Positions 33,427-43,000 of a DNA stretch of 48,451 nucleotides are shown in pieces. The DNA is taken from the NCBI GenBank assembly GCA_910575775.1, contig CAJTEY010000030.1, forward strand, positions 1 through 48,451. The letters are read 5' to 3'. The notes under the pieces are model-generated. The model did no database searches. It was not told the DNA's origin and was given only the letters and a program-made list of their open reading frames with translations. This stretch comes from Lachnospiraceae bacterium. GTDB lineage: Bacteria; Bacillota; Clostridia; Lachnospirales; Lachnospiraceae. The position numbers and the translations under genes were made by a program. The number at the start of each line of letters is the position of its first letter. Position 1 is the stretch's first letter.

Positions 33427-33828
33427 TTATTCCCGGTTTTTGGAAGTTTTATCCAGACATTTTTCGCAAAGCCCGTAAAAGCAGGTGGACTGCCGCTCAA
33501 TTCTGCCCTCAAAACCCTGCCGGGCTTTTGCCAGTATCTCGTCTATACAGGCAATTCGCATATCGGTCACACTGCCGCACTCCGAGCAGACAAAGTGGCA
33601 GTGCCGCGAAGTATCCGCATCGAAGTGGTCAGCGCCGTCGCCTACCTGTAATCTTAAAATTTCACCTCTGTCAGCGAGCAGCGTTAAATTGCGGTAGACG
33701 GTTCCCAGACTGATATTCGGGTATTCCTGCCTGACATTCTGATACACCACGTCAGCGGTGGGATGATCCTTGCGGTTCATCAGAAAGTTATAGATAAGCT
33801 GCCGCTGCCGACTATATTTCACCGTCAT
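33427..33828 (-). CDS. perR: peroxide-sensing Fur-family repressor PerR
   Basis: Metal-dependent repressor of 133 residues. Every functional residue of B. subtilis PerR is found at a constant offset of 15: the regulatory-site ligands His22, Asp70, His76, His78 and Asp89 (His37, Asp85, His91, His93, Asp104 in Bacillus) and the structural-zinc cysteines 81, 84, 121 and 124 (96, 99, 136, 139). Asp at the 104 position separates PerR from Fur and Zur, which have Glu. The winged helix is TADVVYQNVRQ to SLGTVYRNLTLLADRGEI. ATG 33828 has GGGGG six bases away; an upstream ATG would add 14 unrelated residues. It neighbours the rubrerythrin operon it probably controls. Confidence 0.94.
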   Translation of the reverse strand: MTVKYSRQRQLIYNFLMNRKDHPTADVVYQNVRQEYPNISLGTVYRNLTLLADRGEILRLQVGDGADHFDADTSRHCHFVCSECGSVTDMRIACIDEILAKARQGFEGRIERQSTCFYGLCEKCLDKTSKNRE

Positions 33829-33856
33829 GGCAATTCCCCCTGATCCGTCAGATCTC

Positions 33857-33888
33857 ATTATAAAACACAAAACTAGGAATCATTACTG
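33857..33888 (-). promoter_or_regulatory. candidate perR promoter and weak PerR-like box
   Basis: A TATAAT -10 for perR is at 33857-33862 on the minus strand. At 33873-33888 lies AATCATT inside a partial match to the PerR box (about 9 of 15), overlapping the promoter. Autoregulation is possible but the match is weak. Confidence 0.35.
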
Positions 33889-34006
33889 TTTATATACCCA
33901 TTATAGCAAATGAAACGGACATGTCAATCGGATTTTTAAATTTATAAATATTTTATAAGATTATCGTAGATGTTTTATTTTCAACTTTGTAAATTGTGGT
34001 ATCATA

Positions 34007-34102
34007 GTGTGAGAAGTACTTCTAGCCGCTCACAGCAGAGGCTGTTTCGCGGAGAAGTACTAAGTCTCACACAGGAGAATGCCCAAAATACGGACATTCT
34101 CC
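34007..34102 (+). ncRNA. strongly structured leader of the two-component operon
   Basis: GTGTGAGAAGTACTTCT (34007-34023) pairs with 34053-34072 (AGAAGTACT, three-base bulge, TCTCACAC), enclosing a 29-base loop with its own AGCC/GGCT stem. A second perfect hairpin follows, GGAGAATG (34074-34081) with CATTCTCC (34095-34102). A TATCAT -10-like box lies just before, near 34000. No known riboswitch class is recognised. The interval 33889-34006 otherwise holds only AT-rich promoter-like sequence. Confidence 0.5.
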
Positions 34103-34156
34103 GCACATGTTATGAACCATACATGTATAGGCGGAACGAAGAAAGAAGGTTTTTAA

Positions 34157-35662
34157 GTGAAATTCAGAACAAGGCTTCTGATCACATCATTGACGATGGT
34201 GCTGCTGCCGTTTCTGCTCACAAGTGTTGCGCTTTTGGTGGTGGGCAGCCATATAGAGGATACAGAAACGCCTTACGGGTTTTTTGACCGCGATAACGCA
34301 TCCTATATATACACGATAGAAAATTACAGCCGCATTTCGGAGGAAGTGCTGGAGAAAGTAAGACAGCAGATCAAGGAAGATCCTTCCCGGCTGGAGGATA
34401 CGGATTATCTGGATGAGATGACATTGGATCTGAAAGATAAATCCTCCTATATCATAGTTAGAAAAGACAATGAGATTTATTATACCGGTAACAGCAGCGC
34501 CGCCAGGAAAATATTTCCGGCATTGCCGGAGCACGGCAATGAAATGCCGGGTTCAGAGGCGGGCTATTACTACAGCGATATTAAAAAGCTTGTAAAAGAA
34601 GTGGATTTCCGCTTTTCAGACGGCAGCGAGGGAAGCTTTTTCGTTGTTACCAGCATAAATTCCCTGCTTTCCCGAAAGACACTCTACAGGATGACGCTTG
34701 CCTTTATTCTGGTGCTTGTCTTTACAAGTATACTTCTGACGCATGGCATACAGAGAGGCATTTTCACCCCGATCAACCAGCTGAACACAGCGATGCAGAA
34801 TATCGCCGAGGGCAATCTGGAATATATGCTGACTACGGAGGAAAAGGGTGAAATCGGTGAACTTTACCGCAACTACGAGGATATGAGACTGCGGTTGAAA
34901 GAATCTCTGGATGAAAAGTTTGAGCATGAAAAAAAGAACAGGGAACTGATCAGCAATATTTCCCATGATCTGAAAACGCCTATCACTGCCGTAAAAGGGT
35001 ATGTGGAGGGTATTATGGACGGGGTTGCGGACACGCCGGAGAAGATGGATAAATATATCAAAACCATCTATAATAAGGCTAACGACATGGACCGCCTGAT
35101 TAACGAGCTGACTACTTATTCCGGCATTGACAACAATCGGATTCCCTACAATTTCCACCGCATCAATGTGGCGGAGTATTTCGGGGACTGCGTGGAGGAA
35201 GTGGGGCTTGATCTGGAGTCTAAAAATATTCAGTTAAACTACGAGGATCTGGTGGAGCCATCCACGCAGATTATTGCAGACCCGGAGCAGCTCAAACGGG
35301 TTATCAGCAACATTATCAGCAACAGCATCAAATATCTGGATAAGGAGAGAGGCGTCATCGACATCCGTATTCTGGATGAAGTGGATTCCATCCGGGTGGA
35401 GATCGAGGACAACGGAAAGGGCATTGCGGCCAAGGATCTGCCGAATATATTTGAGCGGTTTTACAGGACGGACGCGTCCCGCAATTCCTCCCAGGGAGGC
35501 AGCGGAATCGGGTTGTCCATTGTAAAGAAGATTATAGAAGACCACGGCGGCTATATATGGGCTACGAGTAAGGAGAACGAAGGCACCTGTATGCATTTTG
35601 TGATACGGAAATGGTTAAGCGAGCCGGAAAAAAGCTGGGAGAAAGGACAGGACAGTGAGTAA
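34157..35662 (+). CDS. membrane sensor histidine kinase
   Basis: Sensor kinase of 501 residues. Membrane helix 1 is at about 8-30, an extracellular sensor domain follows (about 31-175), helix 2 at about 178-197, then a HAMP linker (TPINQLNTAMQNIAEGNLEY). The phosphoacceptor is His270 in ISNISHDLKTPITAVKGYVEG. The ATPase domain has the N box IISNSIKYLD, the G1 box EDNGKGIAAKDL, FERFYRTD and GSGIGLSIVKKII. The GTG start follows AGAAGG by seven bases. The response regulator gene overlaps its 3' end by eight bases. The signal is unknown; the kinase-first order and the structured leader are noteworthy. Confidence 0.92.
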   Translation: MKFRTRLLITSLTMVLLPFLLTSVALLVVGSHIEDTETPYGFFDRDNASYIYTIENYSRISEEVLEKVRQQIKEDPSRLEDTDYLDEMTLDLKDKSSYIIVRKDNEIYYTGNSSAARKIFPALPEHGNEMPGSEAGYYYSDIKKLVKEVDFRFSDGSEGSFFVVTSINSLLSRKTLYRMTLAFILVLVFTSILLTHGIQRGIFTPINQLNTAMQNIAEGNLEYMLTTEEKGEIGELYRNYEDMRLRLKESLDEKFEHEKKNRELISNISHDLKTPITAVKGYVEGIMDGVADTPEKMDKYIKTIYNKANDMDRLINELTTYSGIDNNRIPYNFHRINVAEYFGDCVEEVGLDLESKNIQLNYEDLVEPSTQIIADPEQLKRVISNIISNSIKYLDKERGVIDIRILDEVDSIRVEIEDNGKGIAAKDLPNIFERFYRTDASRNSSQGGSGIGLSIVKKIIEDHGGYIWATSKENEGTCMHFVIRKWLSEPEKSWEKGQDSE

Positions 35663-36344
35663 AATTTTAATTGTGGAAGACGAGGAGGCAATCGCAGATC
35701 TGGAGAAGGATTATCTGGAACTGAGTGATTTTGAGGTGACGATCGAAAATACGGGGGATAAAGGGCTGGAGGCGGCTCTCTCGGGTAACTTTGATCTTGT
35801 GATTCTGGATCTCATGCTGCCCGGTATGGACGGATTTGAGGTCTGCAAACAGATTCGTGAAGAAAAAAATATTCCCATTATCATGGTGTCTGCGAAAAAG
35901 GATGACATAGATAAAATCAGAGGCCTTGGTCTTGGTGCGGACGATTATATGACGAAGCCTTTCAGCCCATCCGAGCTGGTAGCCAGGGTGAAAGCGCATA
36001 TGGCCCGCTACGACAGACTGGTGGGCAGCAACCAGAAAGTCAATGATATCATAGAGATCCGGGGACTTAAAATTGATAAGACGGCCAGAAGGGTTTATGT
36101 AGATGGAGACGAGAGGATTTTCACCACCAAGGAGTTTGACCTTCTGACTTTCCTTGCGGAGAATCCGAACCATGTATATTCCAAGGAAGAGCTGTTCCGC
36201 GAAATCTGGGATATGGATTCCATCGGGGACATTGCCACCGTCACCGTGCATATCAAAAAGATTCGTGAGAAGATCGAGTTTGACACCGCAAAACCGCAGT
36301 ATATTGAGACGATCTGGGGCATCGGATATCGGTTCAAGATCTGA
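35655..36344 (+). CDS. OmpR/PhoB-family response regulator
   Basis: DNA-binding response regulator of 229 residues. The receiver domain has the acidic pocket IVEDEEAIAD, the phosphorylation site Asp52 in VILDLMLPGMDGFE, and Lys in DDYMTKPFSP. The C-terminal winged helix is clear: RVYVDGDERIFTTKEFDLLT, VYSKEELFREIWDMDSIGD, TVTVHIKKIREKIE and TIWGIGYRFKI. It begins with a GTG inside the end of the kinase gene, an eight-base overlap that suggests coupled translation and matched stoichiometry. Its targets are not visible in the window. Confidence 0.94.
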   Translation: MSKILIVEDEEAIADLEKDYLELSDFEVTIENTGDKGLEAALSGNFDLVILDLMLPGMDGFEVCKQIREEKNIPIIMVSAKKDDIDKIRGLGLGADDYMTKPFSPSELVARVKAHMARYDRLVGSNQKVNDIIEIRGLKIDKTARRVYVDGDERIFTTKEFDLLTFLAENPNHVYSKEELFREIWDMDSIGDIATVTVHIKKIREKIEFDTAKPQYIETIWGIGYRFKI

Positions 36345-36396
36345 CGCGAAAGCAAAGAGCAGTGCGCAGACAGCGGATGAGGGGATAGGGACAGTG

Positions 36397-37104
36397 ATGC
36401 ATGTAAACAGAATCCTCTATGAGGATCATGATATAATCGTCTGCCGCAAGCCTGCCGGGATTGCCACCCAGACGGCGAGAGTCGGGCAGGCCGATATGGT
36501 GAGTGAGATTTCCAACTATCTGGCATCGAGGAAAGGCGCCTGCGGCAAATCCCCTTATGTAGGAGTGATCCACCGACTGGATCAGCCTGTGGAAGGGATT
36601 CTGGTTTTTGCCAAAAACAGGGCGGCTGCTGCAGAGTTAAGCAGGCAGGCGGCGGGAGAGGAAATGAAAAAGGAGTACCTTGCCCTGGTCTGCGGAGAAA
36701 ATACAAAAGAGCAGGGAGAGCTGACGGATTATCTGTTAAAGGACGGGAAGACAAACACTTCCCGCGTCGTGCCGCCGGAGGTGAAGGGCGCCAGGGAGTC
36801 AAGGCTGTCTTATGAAATTTTGGAGGGAAAGGGACAGCAATGTGCGCTCGCAAGGATCTGCCTGTACACAGGACGACATCACCAGATCCGGGTGCAGATG
36901 GCGCATGCAGGAATGCCTCTTTTGGGGGATTGCAAGTATGCTGACGAGGCGGCCCGGGCGCTTGCGCAGAAACTGGGGATCCGGGAGACGGCGCTTTGCG
37001 CATACCGCCTGTCTTTTGCCCACCCGAAAACGGGAAAACACATGCAGTTTGAAATTCAGCCGGAGGGGACAGCCTTTCGCAGGATAAAGCAGGAAACGGA
37101 GTAA
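36397..37104 (+). CDS. RluA-family pseudouridine synthase
   Basis: RNA-modifying enzyme of 235 residues that isomerises uridine to pseudouridine in rRNA or tRNA. The catalytic aspartate is in IHRLDQPVEGILVFAKN, followed by KEYLALVCG, LYTGRHHQIRVQMAHAGMPL and LLGDCKYAD, all RluA hallmarks. An S4 domain is absent, so it is of the short type. HRLDQPVEG differs from the usual HRLDxxTSG. The start is ATG 36397 (a GTG is directly before it); a longer frame runs back inside the response regulator gene but is not supported. Target site is unknown. Confidence 0.9.
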   Translation: MHVNRILYEDHDIIVCRKPAGIATQTARVGQADMVSEISNYLASRKGACGKSPYVGVIHRLDQPVEGILVFAKNRAAAAELSRQAAGEEMKKEYLALVCGENTKEQGELTDYLLKDGKTNTSRVVPPEVKGARESRLSYEILEGKGQQCALARICLYTGRHHQIRVQMAHAGMPLLGDCKYADEAARALAQKLGIRETALCAYRLSFAHPKTGKHMQFEIQPEGTAFRRIKQETE

Positions 37105-37172
37105 CTGTTACAAGGAAATTTGAAGTATAAGATTTTAGAAAAATCAAATAATAAGAGTGCAGCATCAGAGTA

Positions 37173-37202
37173 AAGAAGCAGGTAGCATCCCTGCTTCTTT
37201 TT
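37173..37202 (+). terminator. intrinsic terminator before the AI-2E-family gene
   Basis: AAGAAGCAGG pairs with CCTGCTTCTT around a short loop, followed by TTTTT. It ends the two-component/RluA transcript only 38 bases before the next start codon. Confidence 0.85.
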
Positions 37203-37239
37203 GCGCGTTTCATAGAAGAGTCAGAGGAGGCAGGGTTAC

Positions 37240-38322
37240 ATGGTATTTTGGGAAAAAAACAGCCTGGTCGATGGGCTTTGGAAAAATAAGCTGGCGAGGG
37301 GATGCCTTGTCACGGCGCTTGTCTGGTTTTTCTTTCGCTATCTGTTTTCTCTGGCAGCTCCCTTCTTTTTGGCATTTGCGCTGATTACCCTCCTGTATCC
37401 TGTGCTGGATCGAATGCAGAGAAGGATTCCGATCAAGAAAAAATTTCTTGCAGCGGGCATTGTGCTGCCGATTCTGCTTCTCATATGCGCCTTGCTCTGG
37501 GCGGTTTTGACTTTTGGGATAGGGCAGCTGCAGGGTCTGCCATCATTTTGTGAAAAGGTTGAGCAGCAGGCGGCGTTCTTTTTCCATCAGTGCTGCGGCC
37601 GGCTGGATGGGCGGTTTGGATGGGAGGGAGAGCGGATTGAGAGTTATGTGATCGAGCAGATGACCGTGGTTATGGAAAATGTGCAGATTCAGGTGGTGCC
37701 CCAGCTGCTCTCGTCCTCCTACAGTTGTTTTAAGGGGATTGTGTCTGCAGCCGGGTTTCTGGCGATTACCTGTATTGCGGTTTTTCTGTTCGAGAAGGAT
37801 TACACGAAAATGGTAGAATGGGTGAAAAGAGAGGAAAGTTTTCGGTTTCTATGGTCCGTGCTGGAAGGGGTGCTGTCCTACCTTGTCACTTTTTTTAAGG
37901 CACAGGGCGTGATTCTTTTGGTTATTGCCGTGCTCTGCAGTGTTACTCTCACGATTGCCGGGATAGAGGGCGGTATCTTTCTTGGCATGCTGGCTGGATT
38001 TCTGGATATGCTGCCCTTTGTGGGGACAGGTATTGTGCTGGTGCCCTTGTCGGTGTGGCAGCTTCTGAACGGGGCATATGTACAGATGGCGGTATGTCTG
38101 GCGCTTTACGGAATTTGTGCGCTGGCCAGGGAATTTTTGGAACCGAGGCTGATTGGAAATAAGATTGGACTGTCGCCGGTCTGGATTTTATTTTCTATTT
38201 ATGCGGGCGTGAAGCTTTTTGGTGTGGGCGGCATTGTGAAGGGGCCGCTGGCGCTTATCGTTATTTTCGAAATTTTGAAGAGCCGGAAGGAGGCGTTTGA
38301 CGAACCTGCCGATGTGTATTAA
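37240..38322 (+). CDS. AI-2E/YtvI-family membrane protein
   Basis: Polytopic membrane protein of 360 residues with about eight hydrophobic segments. The family pattern is shown by FFLAFALITLLYPVLDRMQR near the N-terminus, a long amphipathic middle, and GFLDMLPFVGTGIVLVPLSV, REFLEPRLIGNKIGLSPVWI and GVGGIVKGPLALIVIFEIL. Members include the B. subtilis sporulation protein YtvI and the sodium/proton or autoinducer exporters; the short length and Firmicute context favour YtvI-like, but that is not certain. GAGGAGG lies nine bases before the ATG. The O-antigen-ligase-like gene follows within 50 bases. Confidence 0.82.
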   Translation: MVFWEKNSLVDGLWKNKLARGCLVTALVWFFFRYLFSLAAPFFLAFALITLLYPVLDRMQRRIPIKKKFLAAGIVLPILLLICALLWAVLTFGIGQLQGLPSFCEKVEQQAAFFFHQCCGRLDGRFGWEGERIESYVIEQMTVVMENVQIQVVPQLLSSSYSCFKGIVSAAGFLAITCIAVFLFEKDYTKMVEWVKREESFRFLWSVLEGVLSYLVTFFKAQGVILLVIAVLCSVTLTIAGIEGGIFLGMLAGFLDMLPFVGTGIVLVPLSVWQLLNGAYVQMAVCLALYGICALAREFLEPRLIGNKIGLSPVWILFSIYAGVKLFGVGGIVKGPLALIVIFEILKSRKEAFDEPADVY

Positions 38323-38371
38323 CATAGAAGGCGCAAAAGAAAGCAAAGCGGGGCAGAGGGAATCACAGCAA

Positions 38372-40048
38372 ATGAGTAATAAAGTGAAAAAAGCACAGAA
38401 CAGGAAACAGGCCAAAAGCATATCTGGGCAGAAAGTGTTAGTGACAGCTATGGAATATATTGTGGCGGCGGCGATGGCGGCCATGTGCGCGGCGGTATCT
38501 TTTTACGCGGAGGATGGGTATCATCAGATCGGCAATGCGAAGTTTGCGGCATACAGGACGGTGATGACGGTTGGTTTTTCGCTTTTTCTGGCATCCGGCG
38601 CGGCACTTCTGTTTCTGCGCCTTTACGGAACAGGGCGGGAGCAGAAGTTTTCTGCGGCAGACTTTTTCGGACGCGTAAAAGAGCGGCTGTCTGTGACAGA
38701 CTTTTGTGTGCTGGCTTATCTTGTTTTTTCAACGATATCTGTAGTTTCCGGCGGCTTTTACAAGGATGCGCTGTGGGGGAGTTTTGGCTGGAATATGGGA
38801 TGGATGTCCCAGCTTAGTTTTGTGCTGATTTATCTGGCAGTGTCCCGCTTTGGGCGACATTATCGCAGCATTCTGATCATTTTTGGCGGGTCGGCGCTGT
38901 TTGTGTTTCTGATCGGGATTTTGCACCGTATGCTGATAGATCCGATTGGGTTTTACGAAGGGCTGCAGGGTTATCAGATGGCGCAGTTTCTCTCTACGAT
39001 GGGGCAGGCAACATGGTATGCCAGCTATCTTGTGGTGGCGCTTCCTGTGGGTGTTGCAGTGTTTCTCTTTTCTGAGAAATCTTTGTGGCGGGCTGTTGGC
39101 GGCGTTTATACAGCGGTGGGGTTTGCCTCTCTGGTGACGCAGAACAGCGACAGTGCGTATTTTGCGCTGGCGGCTTTTATGCTGGTTTTCTTTTGGGTCT
39201 GTGTGAAAAGACGGGAGACGCTGAATCGCTTTGTGGAGGTATGCACACTCTTTTTTGCGGCGGGTAAGGTAATGCATTTTCTGATGCAGATTCATCCCAA
39301 CCCGGATTTAGAGTACGATTTCATAACAGAGCTGATTCTGGACAGTAAGGCGGCATGGGTACTTCTGGGAATCTGTCTGCTCCTCTGCCTTTTGCTGTAT
39401 ACAAGGAGGAACAGACCGTACCAGGCGGTACGCATGCAGTGGGCAGGACGGGCCGCCGTATTTATGGCGGCGGCAGCCGTGATCGTTCTGGTGGGACTTA
39501 TTGTACTGCATAGCAGGGGGGCGCTGCCGGACAGACTGGGCGGCGCGCTCAGCGCGGTGTCCTATTTTAACTGGAATGACGCCTGGGGAAATGGCAGAGG
39601 GCGGATCTGGAGCTTTGCCGTCAGGGTGTTTGCCGGGGAGGGTTTATTACATAAGCTTTTTGGTGTGGGGCCTGACTGCTTCAGCAGCTATGTGGCTGCA
39701 GCCCACGGGGAGGAGGCGAAGCTTCTCTGGGGGGATAAAGTACTGACCAATGCCCATAATGAATGGCTGACGACGCTGATTAATACGGGGGTTTTCGGGG
39801 CGTTATCCTATATAGGAATTTATGTTACGGCTGCCAGAAGGTATCTGGGAGCATGGCAGCACAATTATTTACTGGTGGGTGCAGCGGCGTCGGTGGTATC
39901 TTATATGGCCTACAATTTTTTCTGTTACCAGCAGGTGTGCTGTACGCCCTTTGTGTTTCTGGTGATGGGGATTGGAGAGTATATCCGGCGCAGGGAGGCA
40001 GAACACAGCGGCGGTGGCAGGCGAGCCGGTGAATGCCGGAAAATATGA
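38372..40048 (+). CDS. O-antigen ligase (Wzy/WaaL-like) family membrane protein, altered 3' end
   Basis: Polytopic membrane protein of 558 residues with about 11-12 hydrophobic segments. The Wzy_C region is seen in SRGALPDRLGGALSAV, NGRGRIWSFAVRVFAGEGLL, LFGVGPDCFSSYVAAA and VLTNAHNEWLTTLINTGVFG; the last, with its His-Asn-Glu, is the ligase signature. Such enzymes join or polymerise surface glycans on lipid carriers. ATG 38372 has AGAGGGA ten bases upstream. The last residues (HSGGGRRAGECRKI) are read in sequence that also encodes the following giant frame, so the natural C-terminus may have been replaced after about IRRREAE. Confidence 0.85.
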   Translation: MSNKVKKAQNRKQAKSISGQKVLVTAMEYIVAAAMAAMCAAVSFYAEDGYHQIGNAKFAAYRTVMTVGFSLFLASGAALLFLRLYGTGREQKFSAADFFGRVKERLSVTDFCVLAYLVFSTISVVSGGFYKDALWGSFGWNMGWMSQLSFVLIYLAVSRFGRHYRSILIIFGGSALFVFLIGILHRMLIDPIGFYEGLQGYQMAQFLSTMGQATWYASYLVVALPVGVAVFLFSEKSLWRAVGGVYTAVGFASLVTQNSDSAYFALAAFMLVFFWVCVKRRETLNRFVEVCTLFFAAGKVMHFLMQIHPNPDLEYDFITELILDSKAAWVLLGICLLLCLLLYTRRNRPYQAVRMQWAGRAAVFMAAAAVIVLVGLIVLHSRGALPDRLGGALSAVSYFNWNDAWGNGRGRIWSFAVRVFAGEGLLHKLFGVGPDCFSSYVAAAHGEEAKLLWGDKVLTNAHNEWLTTLINTGVFGALSYIGIYVTAARRYLGAWQHNYLLVGAAASVVSYMAYNFFCYQQVCCTPFVFLVMGIGEYIRRREAEHSGGGRRAGECRKI

Positions 40049-43000
40049 GCTCACACTGACCTATCCGAAGGCAGAGGGAACGCACGACGGCGCGGAAAAG
40101 AAGGTGGAATGTGAGATCACAAAGGCGCCTGTCGAGTTTCACTTTGAATCGGAGAGAGTGTATGTAAAACCGGGTACGGCGGCGAAGGACGTGAAACCGG
40201 GGGCACTCAACCGTGTGTATTGCGCAGGGAACAACCTTGATGCGGAAGATTTTGACCTGAAGGCGACAGCAGTGAAAAACACCATGACGGGAGAGGAAAT
40301 CCCGGCGGAAGAGAAGCTGCTGCATGGCGGTGACTATGCGCTGCAGATCACCCCTTCCATCAAGGCCGATGCGGCACAGGCGAAGAAGGATATTTCGGCC
40401 AACTATGATCTGACGCCCTTTATCGTGGACATCGAGACAGGGGAGCTGGTTGCTACATATATTGAGATTACACTGGCGGAAAAGTGGAAGGAGAACGGCA
40501 TTGTGACGCTGAAGTCATATGACGGAAAAGCTGCCACAGAGCCGAAAACCCCGGATGATTATACCGCTGTAGTGAAGTACTGGGATGAGGCGGCGAACGA
40601 CTATAAGAAGCTGGAAGGCGCAGCGATTACCGGGCAGTGGGTGACAGGCTGGGACGCAGAGGAAATCTCAGAAATGGAGGCGCCAGCAGATGCAGGCGGG
40701 TATTTTTACAGACTGAGATATGAGGGAGTCGAGGGCGAATATCAGGCGGCTTCTGATGTCGTGGAAGTCGAAATCAAGCCAGCGGCTGTAAAGATACAGA
40801 TCAGGGATGCGGACAAGAAGCTGGTTCTTCCGCAGGGTACCACAATGTCTGAGGTAGTGACCAGGGCGGACTATGCGGCAGTGGATGAGGCGGGTAAGGA
40901 CATCACCGGGGAAGTTAAGAAAAAACAGATCTGGGGTACGTCCTACGACGATTCCAATATGAGCCAGGTCTATGAGCCCCTGCTCACGCTGGAGGTGAAG
41001 GACGGGACAGGATTTAAGGCTGTCCTGGACGCGGACTACGAGCTTGAGGGAGGGAAGGAGTACCGTATTGTTTTTGACGGCCAGAAAGCGATCTACAATG
41101 CGGACGGCACCTTCGGGCACAGGACATCTATTAATGAAGACAGAAACATTAACGGGTACGATTACAATTACGAGACCGACGATACCAGGACGGCGGACGC
41201 GCAGGCGCGGGCAGTTGAGGTTACGGCGGCTACCAGGGCGGTGATCGATGTCAGCGAACTGGTTAAGGATGACAACGCGGCGACGCTTGACCAGATTGCC
41301 ACATTGAAATCCAAGGTATATGACGGCAGGGAAATCTACAGTGCGCGGAGCCAGTACAAAAATAAGGTAGGCTTGAAGACGGCGGATGACAAAGGCACAA
41401 AGATTAAGACGCTGGCGAAAGAGTTTTCTTATGAGTGGCAAAAAAACGATGCTGCGGAGAATCTGCAGGATAAGGAAAATCTGGAAAACGAAGATAACTG
41501 GAGCCCGGTATATGGTTTTACCATTTCGCCGGACAGGGCAGGCATCTACAGACTGAAAATCACCTATCAGGACATGACAGAGGATGGCACGCTCTACTAT
41601 GCGGATAATTCGGAATATGTCTATTATGCCATTGACAGGCAGAAGGTGAAGATTGTACCGAACAAGGAGAAGTCATATGAGACTTTGTCCGGGCGCAGTG
41701 TGGGATCCTTTTTCGATGACAACGAAATTGACTGCTCGATTCTGGATGCGGAAACAGAAAAAGCGCTTACATTTCCGAAGGGACATTACGCAGAGGTGAC
41801 CTGGCAGATGCAGGAAACTGTTGGGGAGAAGATCAATACCTATTTACAATATGACTATGGCTATACCTTTGTGAGTGACGCCGGTACGGCCTATGCCATT
41901 CAGGCGGCGGGGCTGGAAGTGCATACGCTCGACAATGACGGATATGAGGATTTCAGTGATAACTATACAGTCGCGTCGGCTGACACGGTGCCCTTGACCG
42001 TAAAACCGATGGGGACGGTTCCGATGAAGCTGGAGGTGGACGCATCCAAATGGGGTTCGAAGACCAAAGTTTACGACGGAAAGCCCTTTGCACAAAATGA
42101 GCTGATTACCGATGGGGTAGTGACAGCCAAGAAAGTGGAAAACGGCGCGGAGACGACAATTGAAGACCCCGGGATTTCCTACATAACTTATGATCCGAAT
42201 GAGGGTGAAACGAGAAGTCTGGATTGGACTACAGACGCAGGGGTGTATGAGCTGTATGCCTGCTTTGACGGCAGTACGGCCTATGCGCCGATTGAGAATC
42301 CTGATTCCTTTATGATGAATGGTGTAAAAATCGGTATATTTGAAATCACACAGCGGGAGATCACACTGAAGATTGACAATATGCCGAAGACCTATGAAGC
42401 GGGCATTCTCGTGTCTGATATCTTACGTGATATCCCCGGAAAGGTCAGGGTGGAAGGCTTTGCACCCGGTCAGGAGTGGGCGTTTACTGAGGATGACGGT
42501 ATACCGGCATGGGATCATGCGTCGCCAGTGTTTGAGATATATGAGAAAGGCAGCAAGACGCCGGTTGATGAATACACATCCCTGAAGTGGGACCAGAGCT
42601 TCGTGGTGCGCTATGCCTTCTGGAGCGACGGCCTGTCAGAGGGTTATTATACAGAGGAGTTTGGGGAGATTAATTTCCGCAGGAATTATAAGGTATCGGC
42701 GGATGTGGCGGCCGCATTTGATACGGTTAAGGGCAATTCCCACATCGAATCGGTTTCTTATGAGGGTATTTCTGAGATTGCTGTTGTGAGCAAGATGGAT
42801 GAGAAGGATCCCATGAGGCAGGAAGTGACGGTTCTGGATGGAATCGGCTATTCTCGCGGGGAGTTTTATGATGGCTATGACGATATCATCATGGAAGGGA
42901 ATCTGGCAGCCTTTGACATCGCGCCTCCGGCGTACTATGGTGATTCTGTGCCGGAAACGGCAATGTTTAGAAATGAAATCAAACAGCAGAAAGGCATTGC

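Noticed and set aside
33873..33888. PerR box before perR
   Set aside because: Only about 9 of 15 positions fit; kept as a low-confidence candidate rather than a finding.
36154..36396. Longer N-terminus for the RluA-type protein
   Set aside because: These 81 codons lie within the response regulator gene in another frame and carry no S4 domain.
36095..37213. Long minus-strand open frame of about 370 codons
   Set aside because: It is antisense to the response regulator and RluA genes, is Pro/Arg/Ser-rich and matches no family; it is a shadow of their codon bias.
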